IMG/VR virus record: IMGVR_UViG_3300028608_000001
Coordinates: 1 to 42,210 of that record
Length of the DNA stretch: 42,210 bases
Strand: one strand, 5' to 3'
Origin: a virus
This document shows positions 1 to 8,184 of this stretch, in pieces. Both the position numbers and the translations under genes were made by a program. Numbering within the stretch: position 1 is the first letter of the stretch; each line of letters starts with the position of its first letter. The notes under the pieces are model-generated. The model saw only the letters and a list, made by a program, of their open reading frames with translations, had not been told where the DNA came from and did no database searches.

Positions 1-127
1 ATGCTCTCTCTTGTGGGATAGTAGCGGCGTCAACTGTGTTCGTGGCCGCTTGCTGTTGTAGGGCTTGCGATTGCAGCGCGGCGTTGTTCGCCTGCTGTTG
101 CTCAGGAGACAGGATGTACCGGCCTTT
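1..127. repeat. Assembly end overlap, left copy
   Basis: These 127 bases are identical to 42084-42210. The length equals a common assembler k-mer, and the match lies inside the portal coding sequence rather than in an intergenic end. It is therefore best read as circular-assembly redundancy, not a biological terminal repeat. Confidence 0.95.
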
Positions 128-1519
128 GTCCACACCGTTGCCCGCCGCCATATCGCTGATGATGTTGTCAGCGTTGAGGATCGAACGGGTTTGAGGCTGG
201 ATGCCGTCGAGTGCAGCAGCGTCACCTAGGAATGCACGCATGCGTTCCAGATCGCCGTTGCGGGACAGTGCGTCCAATCCAGTGATTACCACCGGCTTGA
301 TCTTGGTGCCCTTTATGTTGACCTTCGCCTTCTTCAGCAGCCACCCAGCGAGTGGGCCTTGGATGCTGAGTGCCAGTCGGCTGTACACACCACCGAGGCT
401 GCCCTCAAGCTCCATGATCTGCATGCGAATTTCTTCGGCAGTCACACGCTCAGCTTGGCGGGTCACGGCGGACGACAGCAGGAAGCCAGCGCCGAGGCGT
501 TGCTTGTAGTCGTTGCCGATGGCGAGGATGGTTTGTAGCTGCTGGCCGATGTTGGCGAACACCAGCTCAAGGTCACCCTTGATGCCGGGGATCACGTCGC
601 CGTTCTTCGACAGGCTCATGTCCTCAGGGCGAGTCATGCCACCGGGGTTGGCCAGCCACTTGAACTGAGAGGCGAGGATCGCGCCGTCAGCGGTAGCCTC
701 TGCAACTTGGTCGTTAGTGGCGAAGTCGTTTGCGTACTCCTCAACACGGCCAATGCCATAGTGCTGGCGCAGCGGCAGGCGCCACGTCAATGCACGGTAC
801 GGGACGTTTTCAGGCTTGTACTTGCCGACGTAATCCTCACCGAGGTTCACGTCTTCTACCCAGAAGGATTCACGGTACATGCCCTTGACGAGCTTGACCA
901 TCTTGTAGGTGCAGACCTCCTTGTCGTAGTCGCAGGCGCCACGGGCTTCGCTGTACTTCTTCTGTGCATCCTCCTCCAAGTCCTCAAAGCGGACCTGTTC
1001 GCGGATGACGAGGCAAGTGGTCACACCCTTGGCATTACGCCGAACGGTGTAGTCACGAACTCCTGTGAAGACCAGCGTGTCGCCGGACATATCCATGAGG
1101 ACGTTGCCCAGTGTGACCAGATGTGCCATGCCCTCGTACAGGGATTCCCGGCAGCCCTCGCGCTCCAGCTCGGCCATCGCATCGCGCTCGCCTTGGGCCA
1201 GTGCGTCGGTGATCTCGCCTTCAGCAACGCCGAGTTTGTCGGACAGTTCCTTGAGCAGGTTGTTGTCCATGCCCAGTCGGAAGAACGGGCGGGATGGTGC
1301 GAACATAGCGTTCATCAGCTTGTTGGTTAGGTGCGTTACGCACTGCGCCCCAAGACTGGTGAAGCCGTTTGTAAGTTGGTCCTGCTCTGCCTGATAATCC
1401 TCGTCAGGCAGAATCGACGGGATGGTAAGCTGTGACAGCCGCTCAAAGCGGTCGATCATCACCTGCCGCATACCGTCTTGTGCGTCGAACTCTTGCTTAG
1501 CTGAGCGGTCGTAGTTCAT
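1..1519 (-). CDS. Head-tail connector (portal) protein, gene crosses the circular join
   Basis: Portal of a T7-like phage: it forms the dodecameric ring at the capsid vertex through which DNA is packaged and to which the tail is attached. I read an open frame from ATG at 1519 down to position 1, 506 codons with no stop. The TAA falls on 42082-42084, because position 1 equals position 42084. The ribosome site GAGGTGACGC precedes the ATG. The protein starts MNYDRSAKQEFDAQDGM and ends in a Gln/Ala-rich tail (EQQQANNAALQSQALQQQ). The length is close to T7 gp8 (536 aa). It lies directly upstream of the scaffold gene, as in all T7-like phages. It looks truncated only because of where the circle was opened. 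Confidence 0.9.
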   Translation of the reverse strand, partial: MNYDRSAKQEFDAQDGMRQVMIDRFERLSQLTIPSILPDEDYQAEQDQLTNGFTSLGAQCVTHLTNKLMNAMFAPSRPFFRLGMDNNLLKELSDKLGVAEGEITDALAQGERDAMAELEREGCRESLYEGMAHLVTLGNVLMDMSGDTLVFTGVRDYTVRRNAKGVTTCLVIREQVRFEDLEEDAQKKYSEARGACDYDKEVCTYKMVKLVKGMYRESFWVEDVNLGEDYVGKYKPENVPYRALTWRLPLRQHYGIGRVEEYANDFATNDQVAEATADGAILASQFKWLANPGGMTRPEDMSLSKNGDVIPGIKGDLELVFANIGQQLQTILAIGNDYKQRLGAGFLLSSAVTRQAERVTAEEIRMQIMELEGSLGGVYSRLALSIQGPLAGWLLKKAKVNIKGTKIKPVVITGLDALSRNGDLERMRAFLGDAAALDGIQPQTRSILNADNIISDMAAGNGVDKGRYILSPEQQQANNAALQSQALQQQAATNTVDAATIPQERA

Positions 1520-1527
1520 GCGTCACC

Positions 1528-2013
1528 TCAAATGCGGATTGCCGGGCCACCTTGGCCAGCACCCACGGATGCGGTGTTGAACTTCTTGCGGCGGGCAGTA
1601 GCGGAGTCAGCCTTGCCACCGAGCTGCACGTCAGCCTCAGCTTGATCTACTGGCTTCAGTTGATCGGCTGCGGCCTGCGCAGCGGAGCGGTCGTTAGCCA
1701 GCTGGATTGCATTGGCGGATGCACGGGCCTGCTCTACTGCTTCCGCAGAGGCTTGCTGTGCTTGTTGCGTAGCAATTTGCATCTGGGTCTTGGCCAGATT
1801 GTCTGTTGCGGCAGCGGCGCCGTTGTCAACGACTGGCGCAGCACCACCGAGGATTCCCTTCAGACCACCGGTTTCCCCGTAGACTGAACTATCCCCAACG
1901 AGGCCACCTGACAAGGCGCCCACTGCTTTACTGCCCCAGCCGTCGCTACCAGACGCACCAACGGTGACGACCTTCGCTGCTACTTTGGCAATTTTCTTAA
2001 TCTTCTTACTCAT
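1528..2013 (-). CDS. Hypothetical Ala/Gly/Gln-rich protein upstream of portal
   Basis: 161 aa with a lysine-rich start (MSKKIKKIAKVAAKV) and then a low-complexity body rich in Ala, Gly and Gln. I recognise no catalytic motif. Its ATG overlaps the stop of the GNAT-like gene (ATGA), and it ends 9 bases before the portal start, so it belongs to the same transcript. The position and composition suggest a small virion-associated or assembly protein. The function is not known. Confidence 0.8.
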   Translation of the reverse strand: MSKKIKKIAKVAAKVVTVGASGSDGWGSKAVGALSGGLVGDSSVYGETGGLKGILGGAAPVVDNGAAAATDNLAKTQMQIATQQAQQASAEAVEQARASANAIQLANDRSAAQAAADQLKPVDQAEADVQLGGKADSATARRKKFNTASVGAGQGGPAIRI

Positions 2014-2477
2014 GGCAATTCCTTGACGAGTTCTATGGTGGAGAGTCTCGCACCTGTCTTCTCGAAAAGACGGGCCAAGCCCCGTTGCCGAGTATTGGCC
2101 CTAGTACCGAGAGAGTACATGGTGCAACCAGCTGCTGCGGCCATGATAGCCATAGCAGTGGTAATTTCAGACACGTCAGCGCCAGTGTCGCCAGCGAACG
2201 GTGCGTTGAATTCTTCAGCGAGGACAGTTTCCGCCACGAACCACGGCTCAACCACGTCTACCGCGATGATCGAGTTACCAACATACAGGAACATGTATTC
2301 CTGCATGCAGTGATCGACCAGCGTTTCGGGTGGATTGACGTTTCGCCATCCAGATTCTGTCATCTGCTTGTGTAACCAACGTAGCGCAGCAAGCACGTCT
2401 TTTCTGACGGATGCTTCTGAGTCCATATAGTGAGCCAATTGCCCGTTTTCGATCAGGTAGATCTTAACGGCTGACAT
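2010..2477 (-). CDS. GNAT-like N-acetyltransferase fold protein
   Basis: 155 aa. I chose ATG 2477 (MSAVKIYLIENG) because AGGTGAAG precedes it. An in-frame ATG nine bases upstream is poorer. The C-terminal half (AAGCTMYSLGTRANTRQRGLARLFEKTGA) resembles the acetyl-CoA-binding and final helix region of GNAT proteins that T7-like phages carry just before the portal gene (T7 gp13 position). The assignment rests on pattern and position and is moderate. The 5' end contains a complete phage promoter that is translated as QLAHYMDS. The gene overlaps its upstream neighbour by 14 bases and its downstream neighbour by 4. Confidence 0.7.
   Translation of the reverse strand: MSAVKIYLIENGQLAHYMDSEASVRKDVLAALRWLHKQMTESGWRNVNPPETLVDHCMQEYMFLYVGNSIIAVDVVEPWFVAETVLAEEFNAPFAGDTGADVSEITTAMAIMAAAAGCTMYSLGTRANTRQRGLARLFEKTGARLSTIELVKELP
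2422..2440 (-). promoter_or_regulatory. Phage RNA polymerase promoter inside a coding sequence
   Basis: The minus strand reads AATTGGCTCACTATATGGA, matching the other five copies and the CTCACTATA heart of the T7 promoter. It lies about 40 bases inside the GNAT-like gene. Transcripts from here would serve the 161-aa gene, portal and scaffold. By T7 alignment the start would fall at or next to the TGG after CACTATA. Confidence 0.85.
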
Positions 2478-2886
2478 ACGCTTCACCTATGCGGGCAAGC
2501 ACGCACTGGACACCAAGCTTGAAAGCTGCCTCGTCTTTATGGCTGTTGCCGTTGATAACAGGCGCACCGAAGCTAGCACAAAACTTCTTGTACACTTCTG
2601 GAGCCATTACCCACACCTGTTCCTTAACTACTACAGGCTGTTGTACTGCTTCCAATTCAAATCGTAGACCATCTGCTTCTTTACGCAGAGCCACTGCTTC
2701 TTCTGACTTGATTGCCAGTCGCTCTTGGTAGGATTCCAGCTCATGTTTCAGAAGCTCGTTGGCTTTTATGAACTGTTGTACAGCAGACTGGTACTGACCT
2801 ACTGATAGGTCATAGTTCTGTATTACTTCCTTTCCTACGATTGACAGTAACTTACGTTTCACACTGTTGCAGATAGATGAAAACAT
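2464..2886 (-). CDS. Hypothetical protein following the RNA polymerase, coiled-coil N-terminus
   Basis: 140 aa. I chose ATG 2886 (MFSSICNSVKRK) because GGAG lies nine bases upstream and a phage promoter sits at 2904-2923. The open frame extends further up, but only antisense-like into the RNA polymerase gene. Residues of roughly 25-80 (YQSAVQQFIKANELLKHELE and onward, rich in E, K, L and A) look like a coiled coil. The C-terminal part has no motif I know. It is the first gene of the transcript made just after the RNA polymerase gene. Function unknown. Confidence 0.75.
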   Translation of the reverse strand: MFSSICNSVKRKLLSIVGKEVIQNYDLSVGQYQSAVQQFIKANELLKHELESYQERLAIKSEEAVALRKEADGLRFELEAVQQPVVVKEQVWVMAPEVYKKFCASFGAPVINGNSHKDEAAFKLGVQCVLARIGEAYVSR

Positions 2887-2903
2887 GCGATAAATCTCCG
2901 TAG

Positions 2904-2923
2904 TCCATATAGTGAGCCAATTA
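2904..2923 (-). promoter_or_regulatory. Phage RNA polymerase promoter overlapping the RNAP stop codon
   Basis: The minus strand reads TAATTGGCTCACTATATGGA, where the TAA is the stop codon of the RNA polymerase gene. The promoter lies 18 bases before the next start codon. It shares the AATTGG upstream half with the copy at 2422-2440, while the other four copies have ACTGG. Confidence 0.9.
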
Positions 2924-5320
2924 GCCGCAGAAGAAATACTGCGACTGATGGACCAGATTGATGTCGAGTTCACCCACGGCGGGCAGCTCTGCTTGGATTC
3001 CGTGCAGGTCTTTGAACTCTTGCAACGGGTTATGGTTGGTGTACATGTCAACGAAAGTCTTGCGGATCAGCTCGTGCAGCTTTGCAACGTCAGGAGCAAG
3101 AGCGCCGTAATCGTCGTGAATGAAAGCCAAGTGACCAAGACCTGCTTCCTCCGCCGCGCAAATAAGAGAGTGCATATGTGCAGCATCACAGCTATGCACA
3201 AAGTTAGGAGCAATGCCATTACGGTGGCCACGCTTATCCACCTCGGCGCTCATTGCGCCTACCTTGATCTGAATGCGAACGTCGCCCAGCAGCCGGGTGT
3301 TGATCCGGGTGGACTCTACCTTGTTGTACCGCTGGCGAACAACGAACCCGTTCGGCGCTCTCCACGTTGGCAGAGCCTCGCCGTTGAGTATCAACTCGTC
3401 GCTAGCGTCTTGCAGCCACTTCATCGCCTCTGGAGCCTTGACCACCACGTCAGCGATGGCCTGCCACACCTTGTACGACAGCCAGCTACTGGCCCGGTTG
3501 TACTCATCCTTCATGAATTCAGGCGCTTGGCCCTTCTTCAGGTACTCCTTGAGGATGAACTCTGCACAGCTGAACCGAGTTGACCCGTATGGAAGCGTCA
3601 TCACCGACCGCTTGACCAGACCACGGGATAGGGTGTGCGTCTTCCAGCGTTGTGCTATTGCTTGATCGTCGTCCGGCGCTTGGCTAACCAGTTCAGCGGT
3701 ACGGACAGCCACGAGAGCGTAAATGTCTTGTTTGCGTAGTGACGGAACGAGGTTCGTCGCCACACCGCCAGCCTCATCACGCAGCATTGCTGAGAAATGT
3801 TGAAGCCCATTGCAGCTCCCATCTTGGCCGAGCGGAAGCCTAGTCTGAAATGACTGCGGATATGCACGCCAGTCAGCGTACTCGTAGCACCACGCCAAGA
3901 ATTGGAATGGACAGTCAGCCTCTGCCCATTGTCTATGAGATACAGGGTCTGCCGCGATAGCGAGAAATAGCTCATGGTTTTCGTCCACCCACTGGATGCG
4001 TTCCTGTAGGCTGCCTTTGTCGTTCCCGAACCGGCTGGATGCCGCGAGCTTGAACCAGAACTGAGCGTCCACAGTGTTGATAGGAGCGCCGTCGCAAGCC
4101 ATCAGGAGCGCCTTCTGGAGGTCGCTACCCTGCGGGCTGACGCCGCTGGTCATGGCGTACATCCGACCACGGAAGTCGAACTGGTACACGAAGTAGAGCG
4201 GCTGGCCACGGAACTTGCGGGCAACCCGCAGAGCCTCGTAGTACCGTCCCCACTGCACACCACGGATCTTTGTCTCGGTGTGCCACTCCCTGACGCTGGC
4301 CTTCCACGACTGGAACTCAGCGAGCTGCTCAGGGTTCATAGCCTCCTTGCCCATGTCCTCGTCCAGCCACTCAGGGCGGTCGGGCTTCGGCATTTCCGCC
4401 TGTGATAGCACTTCGCCCACGTCGAAGTATTTGCTGACCAGATCCACCGCGTCGAGGATACGGCTGTTGATGGCCCACTTGTCGCGCTGTAGGCGATTCA
4501 GGGCACGCAAGGAGCTGGGTGGTATATCGGCCTCATCCTCGACATACGGCCTGCCACGGACGCAGCAGGGGCTCTGGCGACGCATGTCATCCGTGTGGAA
4601 CCCGCCGTCGTTTGGGCTCACCCAGTCACGGGGTGGCTCAATGCAAGGCATTACCATCGGCGAACCACCCGCAACAAACTCGGTGATCTGCCCGATCAGG
4701 CCCTTGATGTCGTCGGCCACGTCGATGAGGAGGGTCGGCTTACGGCGCAGGACGACCTGTGACAAGGATACCAGCCCGATGTCACGGGCGAGGTATAGAA
4801 GGATACTGCCTACGGCGGCGCAGTCCTCAGTCGTCCACACAGGCAGCGCTATGCCATTGCTCTCGGCCTCCCGCTTGAACACCACCATCCGGTGCTTTTC
4901 GCTCTTGGTCATGCGGCGTTCAAAGTCGTTGACCAGCGTGTAGTACAGCTTGGGGTTGATCTCCTCAAACTCCGTCAGCAGCTTCTCGCCGTACACGGAG
5001 CGCCCCAGCTTACTGGCCATCGCCGTGAGGCGGTTGTCCTCGTCGGACACGCAGGCCAGCACGGAGCGCACCGTGATGAACGACAGCACCAGCGGGTCGA
5101 AGGTACGCAGGAAGCCTTTGCCTCGCGCCCTTGGGCCGCTGCCATTGTCGGCGCAGTACTCCTTCACCAGCTCAGCAAGAGGCAGGACGAACCGCCGATA
5201 CACCGCTTGGGCATACGGGTTGTTGTGCGCCTGCCCTTTATCCTCGTTGTTCTCGATGTGACGCAGGGCTCGTGCCCGGCCGCCGTCCAGCATTTCTTGC
5301 TCAAGCTCGATCTGGTTCAT
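2921..5320 (-). CDS. Single-subunit DNA-directed RNA polymerase, T7 type
   Basis: 799 aa (T7 enzyme 883). It transcribes phage genes from the six promoters of this genome. The catalytic motifs are all present: motif A DGSCNGLQHFSAMLRDE (Asp near residue 498), motif B KRSVMTLPYGS (near 572) and motif C AFIHDDYG (near 736; T7 has HDS). APNFVHS precedes motif C as in T7. The segment between motifs B and C, which holds the promoter-specificity loop in T7, is shorter here. The protein ends SQYFFCG, where T7 ends in FAFA. The start overlaps the ligase stop (ATGA). Its place after the replication genes is the phiKMV-type arrangement. The T7-like promoters are consistent with an enzyme close in specificity to T7. 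Confidence 0.97.
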   Translation of the reverse strand: MNQIELEQEMLDGGRARALRHIENNEDKGQAHNNPYAQAVYRRFVLPLAELVKEYCADNGSGPRARGKGFLRTFDPLVLSFITVRSVLACVSDEDNRLTAMASKLGRSVYGEKLLTEFEEINPKLYYTLVNDFERRMTKSEKHRMVVFKREAESNGIALPVWTTEDCAAVGSILLYLARDIGLVSLSQVVLRRKPTLLIDVADDIKGLIGQITEFVAGGSPMVMPCIEPPRDWVSPNDGGFHTDDMRRQSPCCVRGRPYVEDEADIPPSSLRALNRLQRDKWAINSRILDAVDLVSKYFDVGEVLSQAEMPKPDRPEWLDEDMGKEAMNPEQLAEFQSWKASVREWHTETKIRGVQWGRYYEALRVARKFRGQPLYFVYQFDFRGRMYAMTSGVSPQGSDLQKALLMACDGAPINTVDAQFWFKLAASSRFGNDKGSLQERIQWVDENHELFLAIAADPVSHRQWAEADCPFQFLAWCYEYADWRAYPQSFQTRLPLGQDGSCNGLQHFSAMLRDEAGGVATNLVPSLRKQDIYALVAVRTAELVSQAPDDDQAIAQRWKTHTLSRGLVKRSVMTLPYGSTRFSCAEFILKEYLKKGQAPEFMKDEYNRASSWLSYKVWQAIADVVVKAPEAMKWLQDASDELILNGEALPTWRAPNGFVVRQRYNKVESTRINTRLLGDVRIQIKVGAMSAEVDKRGHRNGIAPNFVHSCDAAHMHSLICAAEEAGLGHLAFIHDDYGALAPDVAKLHELIRKTFVDMYTNHNPLQEFKDLHGIQAELPAVGELDINLVHQSQYFFCG

Positions 5321-6273
5321 TCACTAGGCTCTGTCTTGTCGTGTCGGATTCGTTGGAAACGTGGTTCGCGTAGCTGGCCGTCTGGGGTCAGTCCGAGTGC
5401 GTGTACTTCAACAATCTGACCACGGATTCCTCCGAGGGCGTACAGATCCTGCGGATTGAAGTACTTGCGACGCTCGTCATTCGTGAGCTTGCCGCCAGAA
5501 ACTGTGACAACTTGCCCGCGCCACTCAACCAGCAGCGCTCCGACCATGCCGGTGAACTTCCCCTCGCCCTCAACCACGCCACGGCAGCGAAGGTCAACGC
5601 TAATGTGATCCTTGACCTTGATCGTCTGACCTTTCTTGCCGTCTCCAGCAGTCCAGTCACCACCGTATGCTTTTGCAACATAACCATCTGTGCCAAAGAC
5701 ATGGCCCCACTCCCGAAGCTGCTTGATGCCGTTGTCGGATTCTTCCAGCGCCGCGTCCGAGTAGACGAACGTGTGGGCCAGCTGGACTTTGTTGTCGCCG
5801 GTGTGGTTGCGGACGCTGTGGGCATTGGACAGGCGCATCCACCGCGCCCCATAACATACGTTGTCAACACCGCACATGAACTCCCGCATTGGAACGTAGT
5901 CAAACAGCTTGTACACCAGCTGCGACTTGGAGCGGTCGTCGCTGTACTGGCGGCGGTACATCCCGCTGATGTCCTTGAACTCCATGCCCGCTGACCACAC
6001 CTCACCGAAGTAGGCGCCGTCCGGGTAGTCCTTGTCGATCAGCTCTTGCAGGATGTGGGCGCAGGACAGAACGATGTTCCCTTCCCGGCTGTACATTTGG
6101 GCGCTGTCACCGCGCTTCAGCACGATACCCATGCAGCCATCGTACTTAATCTGCCACAGCCACTTGTCCGTGCAGACAGATTCGATCCGCTTCTTGGCTT
6201 CAGCACACAAGTTGCGGAACTCGACTGGCTTGTGTACCAGATGGCGACGGGCCGGGAGATCAAAGAAACTCAT
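5317..6273 (-). CDS. ATP-dependent DNA ligase
   Basis: 318 aa from ATG 6273 (MSFFDLPARRH), preceded by GGAGG. It seals nicks left by replication and recombination. It shows the nucleotidyltransferase motifs in order: motif I IKYDG with the adenylated Lys at about 43, motif III YFGEVW, motif IIIa KLFDYVP, motif IV TDGYVAKA and motif V TIKVKDH. A C-terminal OB-fold region follows. It is slightly shorter than T7 gp1.3 (359 aa). It overlaps the 65-aa gene upstream by 14 bases and the RNA polymerase downstream by 4. Confidence 0.93.
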   Translation of the reverse strand: MSFFDLPARRHLVHKPVEFRNLCAEAKKRIESVCTDKWLWQIKYDGCMGIVLKRGDSAQMYSREGNIVLSCAHILQELIDKDYPDGAYFGEVWSAGMEFKDISGMYRRQYSDDRSKSQLVYKLFDYVPMREFMCGVDNVCYGARWMRLSNAHSVRNHTGDNKVQLAHTFVYSDAALEESDNGIKQLREWGHVFGTDGYVAKAYGGDWTAGDGKKGQTIKVKDHISVDLRCRGVVEGEGKFTGMVGALLVEWRGQVVTVSGGKLTNDERRKYFNPQDLYALGGIRGQIVEVHALGLTPDGQLREPRFQRIRHDKTEPSE

Positions 6274-6457
6274 AACCAGCGTCCTCCGCATCCGACTTCA
6301 GTTCGTCGTATTGTTCTTGGGTGATTGCACCGCCGCGAAACGCAGCGTCCACATTCATCAGTACGGCCCCGACCGCAGTGTCATTCTGAATGTCGATGGC
6401 ACATTGCAGGCTGTCGGACAACCCACGGAATACTGGGGTTTGGAAACACTCTTGCAT
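6260..6457 (-). CDS. Small hypothetical protein
   Basis: 65 aa, acidic, starting MQECFQTPVFRGLSDS and ending GAITQEQYDELKSDAEDAGYEFL. The C-terminal stretch looks like a short helical hairpin of the SHOCT kind (AITQEQYDELK), but this is only a resemblance. AGGAG stands six bases before the ATG. It is packed between the cupin and the ligase genes. Confidence 0.7.
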   Translation of the reverse strand: MQECFQTPVFRGLSDSLQCAIDIQNDTAVGAVLMNVDAAFRGGAITQEQYDELKSDAEDAGYEFL

Positions 6458-6460
6458 AAC

Positions 6461-6958
6461 TTACTCCTGATAACCTGTGTATTTGCGCCATTGAACTTTC
6501 GCACCGTTAACGAGGAAGCCCCAAGTTCCACGGTACTTGCCGGTAATGAAGATTGTCCAAACACCACCGGGTGACAGATACTTGATTGCGTGATACTCGC
6601 CGAAGTTGATCTTGGCAGTATCGCCGCGAGTGCGCCAGAAGCGTACAACCTTGCCGTTGACCAACCGGTTCTCACGGTAGCCACCCTTCAGGATGATTGT
6701 CCGTGCGTTCCATGGGTGGTCGTGCATGTCCCTCGCATCGTCCGGCAGACAGATGTGATGGATGCGGATGCTTATTGGGAACCTGTTCTTGCTGCCCGAG
6801 GACTCCGCAGGGTATGGATTAAACAGCCACCAACGGCCCATGTACAGTCCACGCGGGTGGTAGATGTGGGTGTAGGGCGTCTTCATTGCTCGACGGATTA
6901 GCCAGTCGGCCACGCACGGCGTCGAAACTAGCCGTGCTATCAGTTTCCAGAACATCAT
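6461..6958 (-). CDS. Cupin-like protein
   Basis: 165 aa. The central part (RIHHICLPDDARDMHDHPWNARTIILKGGYRE, then YHAIKYL and WGFLVNG) reads as a beta-rich cupin-type barrel with a possible metal cluster of His residues (MHDHPW). Cupins of this sort occur in tailed phages without a proven role. The start could be 6958 or 6955, since two ATGs are adjacent and no strong ribosome site separates them. It follows the dNTP-hydrolase-like gene with its ATG two bases past the stop. Substrate unknown. Confidence 0.65.
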   Translation of the reverse strand: MMFWKLIARLVSTPCVADWLIRRAMKTPYTHIYHPRGLYMGRWWLFNPYPAESSGSKNRFPISIRIHHICLPDDARDMHDHPWNARTIILKGGYRENRLVNGKVVRFWRTRGDTAKINFGEYHAIKYLSPGGVWTIFITGKYRGTWGFLVNGAKVQWRKYTGYQE

Positions 6959-6959
6959 G

Positions 6960-7337
6960 TCACCGTTTCAGGAGGGCGTCACCATCGACGCAGGGGTACG
7001 GGCGGTCATCAGTCAGCGTGCCGTTGTGTTCGGCGTCGATGATGATTGCAAGGCAAGCCATTGCATGACCGAGGTTGTGGATTCCACTGTCGCTGGCGTT
7101 CTGCTGACCGCAGTCAAAGTACAGGCCGATGTGCCGCAGAGCAGCGTCAATGTAGACCGTAGCCGCCACACCCTTCTCACGCCAGTTGGCAGCACCATAC
7201 TTAGCAGCTCCGTCAGCGAAGGCTTGGTTGACCGCCACCTGTGCAGGCAGCGGCAGGAACCTAAGGCTGTGCTTCTTGGCGCCTTGGATCGACTTCGGAT
7301 TGCCATCCGGGTATGGGGCAGCATGAGCTGGGCTCAT
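6960..7337 (-). CDS. dATP/dGTP diphosphohydrolase-like protein (DUF5664 type)
   Basis: 125 aa from ATG 7337 (MSPAHAAPYPDG), preceded by GGAG. The longer open frame upstream runs antisense-like into the exonuclease gene and has no ribosome site. The pattern LRFLPLPAQVAVNQAFADGAAKYGAANWREKG, then AALRHIGLYFDCGQQNASDSGIHNLGHAMA, fits the all-alpha NTP pyrophosphatase relatives known in phages as dATP/dGTP diphosphohydrolase. In that family Glu/Asp residues hold metal and cleave dNTPs to dNMPs. It would act on nucleotide pools during replication. Specificity cannot be read from the sequence. Confidence 0.65.
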   Translation of the reverse strand: MSPAHAAPYPDGNPKSIQGAKKHSLRFLPLPAQVAVNQAFADGAAKYGAANWREKGVAATVYIDAALRHIGLYFDCGQQNASDSGIHNLGHAMACLAIIIDAEHNGTLTDDRPYPCVDGDALLKR

Positions 7338-7398
7338 CGCTACACTCCGTGACCATACGCAGTTGTCCGCCTGTTCGCCAGTCGTGCAATAGCACTCA

Positions 7399-8184
7399 TC
7401 AGACGCCAGTGAGCAGCATACGGCGAGCTTCTGGGGAGTTGAGCAGCTTGCGCCCACGGAGCCAACCTCCGCAGCCTTTGCAGTGGTATCGCTGGTAAAC
7501 GCCGACGTCGGTTTTGTAGGTTCCACGTTTCTCTATCTCCTCGCTACCGCAGCGGTTGCAGCACGGTGCGTCTGGGTTTATGTACAGGCCATAGTTCGGG
7601 TGTCCCTTCATCCACGGCAGCATGATGAGGTACAGTTCTTCCATCGACGTAACGTCTTGGATGTTGTACTTCTTCATGGAGCGCCACGCTTTCGGGTTAC
7701 CCTTCAGGCACTCCTTCCACAGCTCAAAGCCGGGGAACTCATTGTGCTTGATCTTCTTCACGCTGCACAGCTTGTCGGTCATGTATTCCAGCTTGTTGCT
7801 GGTGAACCCGAAGCTGGACTTGGCCTGCTCCAGTGTATCGACGATCTTGTACGGCGATGGTGGCGGGAACCCGTTGAGGATGAACCGGGCGTTGATCTTC
7901 TTGGCGTCGAAGCGGCGGCCGTTTTGTGCCACAATTACGTCAGCTTCGTCAAGAAACTTCCATAATTCTGCCAGCATAGCGGTGTCGTCTTCATCGTCCC
8001 ACGACTTGCGCTTGTCGGTGTAGTGGATCTTGGGATCACCAAGCCACTTGAAGCAGTACGACAGGATGTACCAGTCGCGCTCAATCATGTTGAGTCCGAC
8101 GTTGTTCATCCACAAGCCCCACACCGCAGCGCGGATGGGTGCGGTTTCGATGTCGAGTAAGCCGATCTTGATGGCTGGTTTCAT
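7399..8184 (-). CDS. DnaQ/RNase H-fold 3'-5' exonuclease-like protein with zinc ribbon
   Basis: 261 aa. It starts MKPAIKIGLLDIETAP, an Exo I-type DxE motif; then VIVAQNGRRFDAKKINARF (Exo II type) and YNIQDVTSMEELYL (Exo III type, Tyr and Asp). These are the DEDD acid residues of proofreading-type nucleases. The C-terminus carries CNRCG and CKGCG, a likely four-Cys zinc ribbon. Because the DNA polymerase has its own exonuclease domain, this is probably a separate nuclease for recombination or host DNA breakdown. The ATG overlaps the endonuclease VII stop (ATGA). Confidence 0.75.
   Translation of the reverse strand: MKPAIKIGLLDIETAPIRAAVWGLWMNNVGLNMIERDWYILSYCFKWLGDPKIHYTDKRKSWDDEDDTAMLAELWKFLDEADVIVAQNGRRFDAKKINARFILNGFPPPSPYKIVDTLEQAKSSFGFTSNKLEYMTDKLCSVKKIKHNEFPGFELWKECLKGNPKAWRSMKKYNIQDVTSMEELYLIMLPWMKGHPNYGLYINPDAPCCNRCGSEEIEKRGTYKTDVGVYQRYHCKGCGGWLRGRKLLNSPEARRMLLTGV

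Noticed and set aside
1-127. Biological direct terminal repeat at the window ends
   Set aside because: The repeat is inside the portal coding sequence and has an assembler k-mer length; T7-like terminal repeats lie in the non-coding gap.
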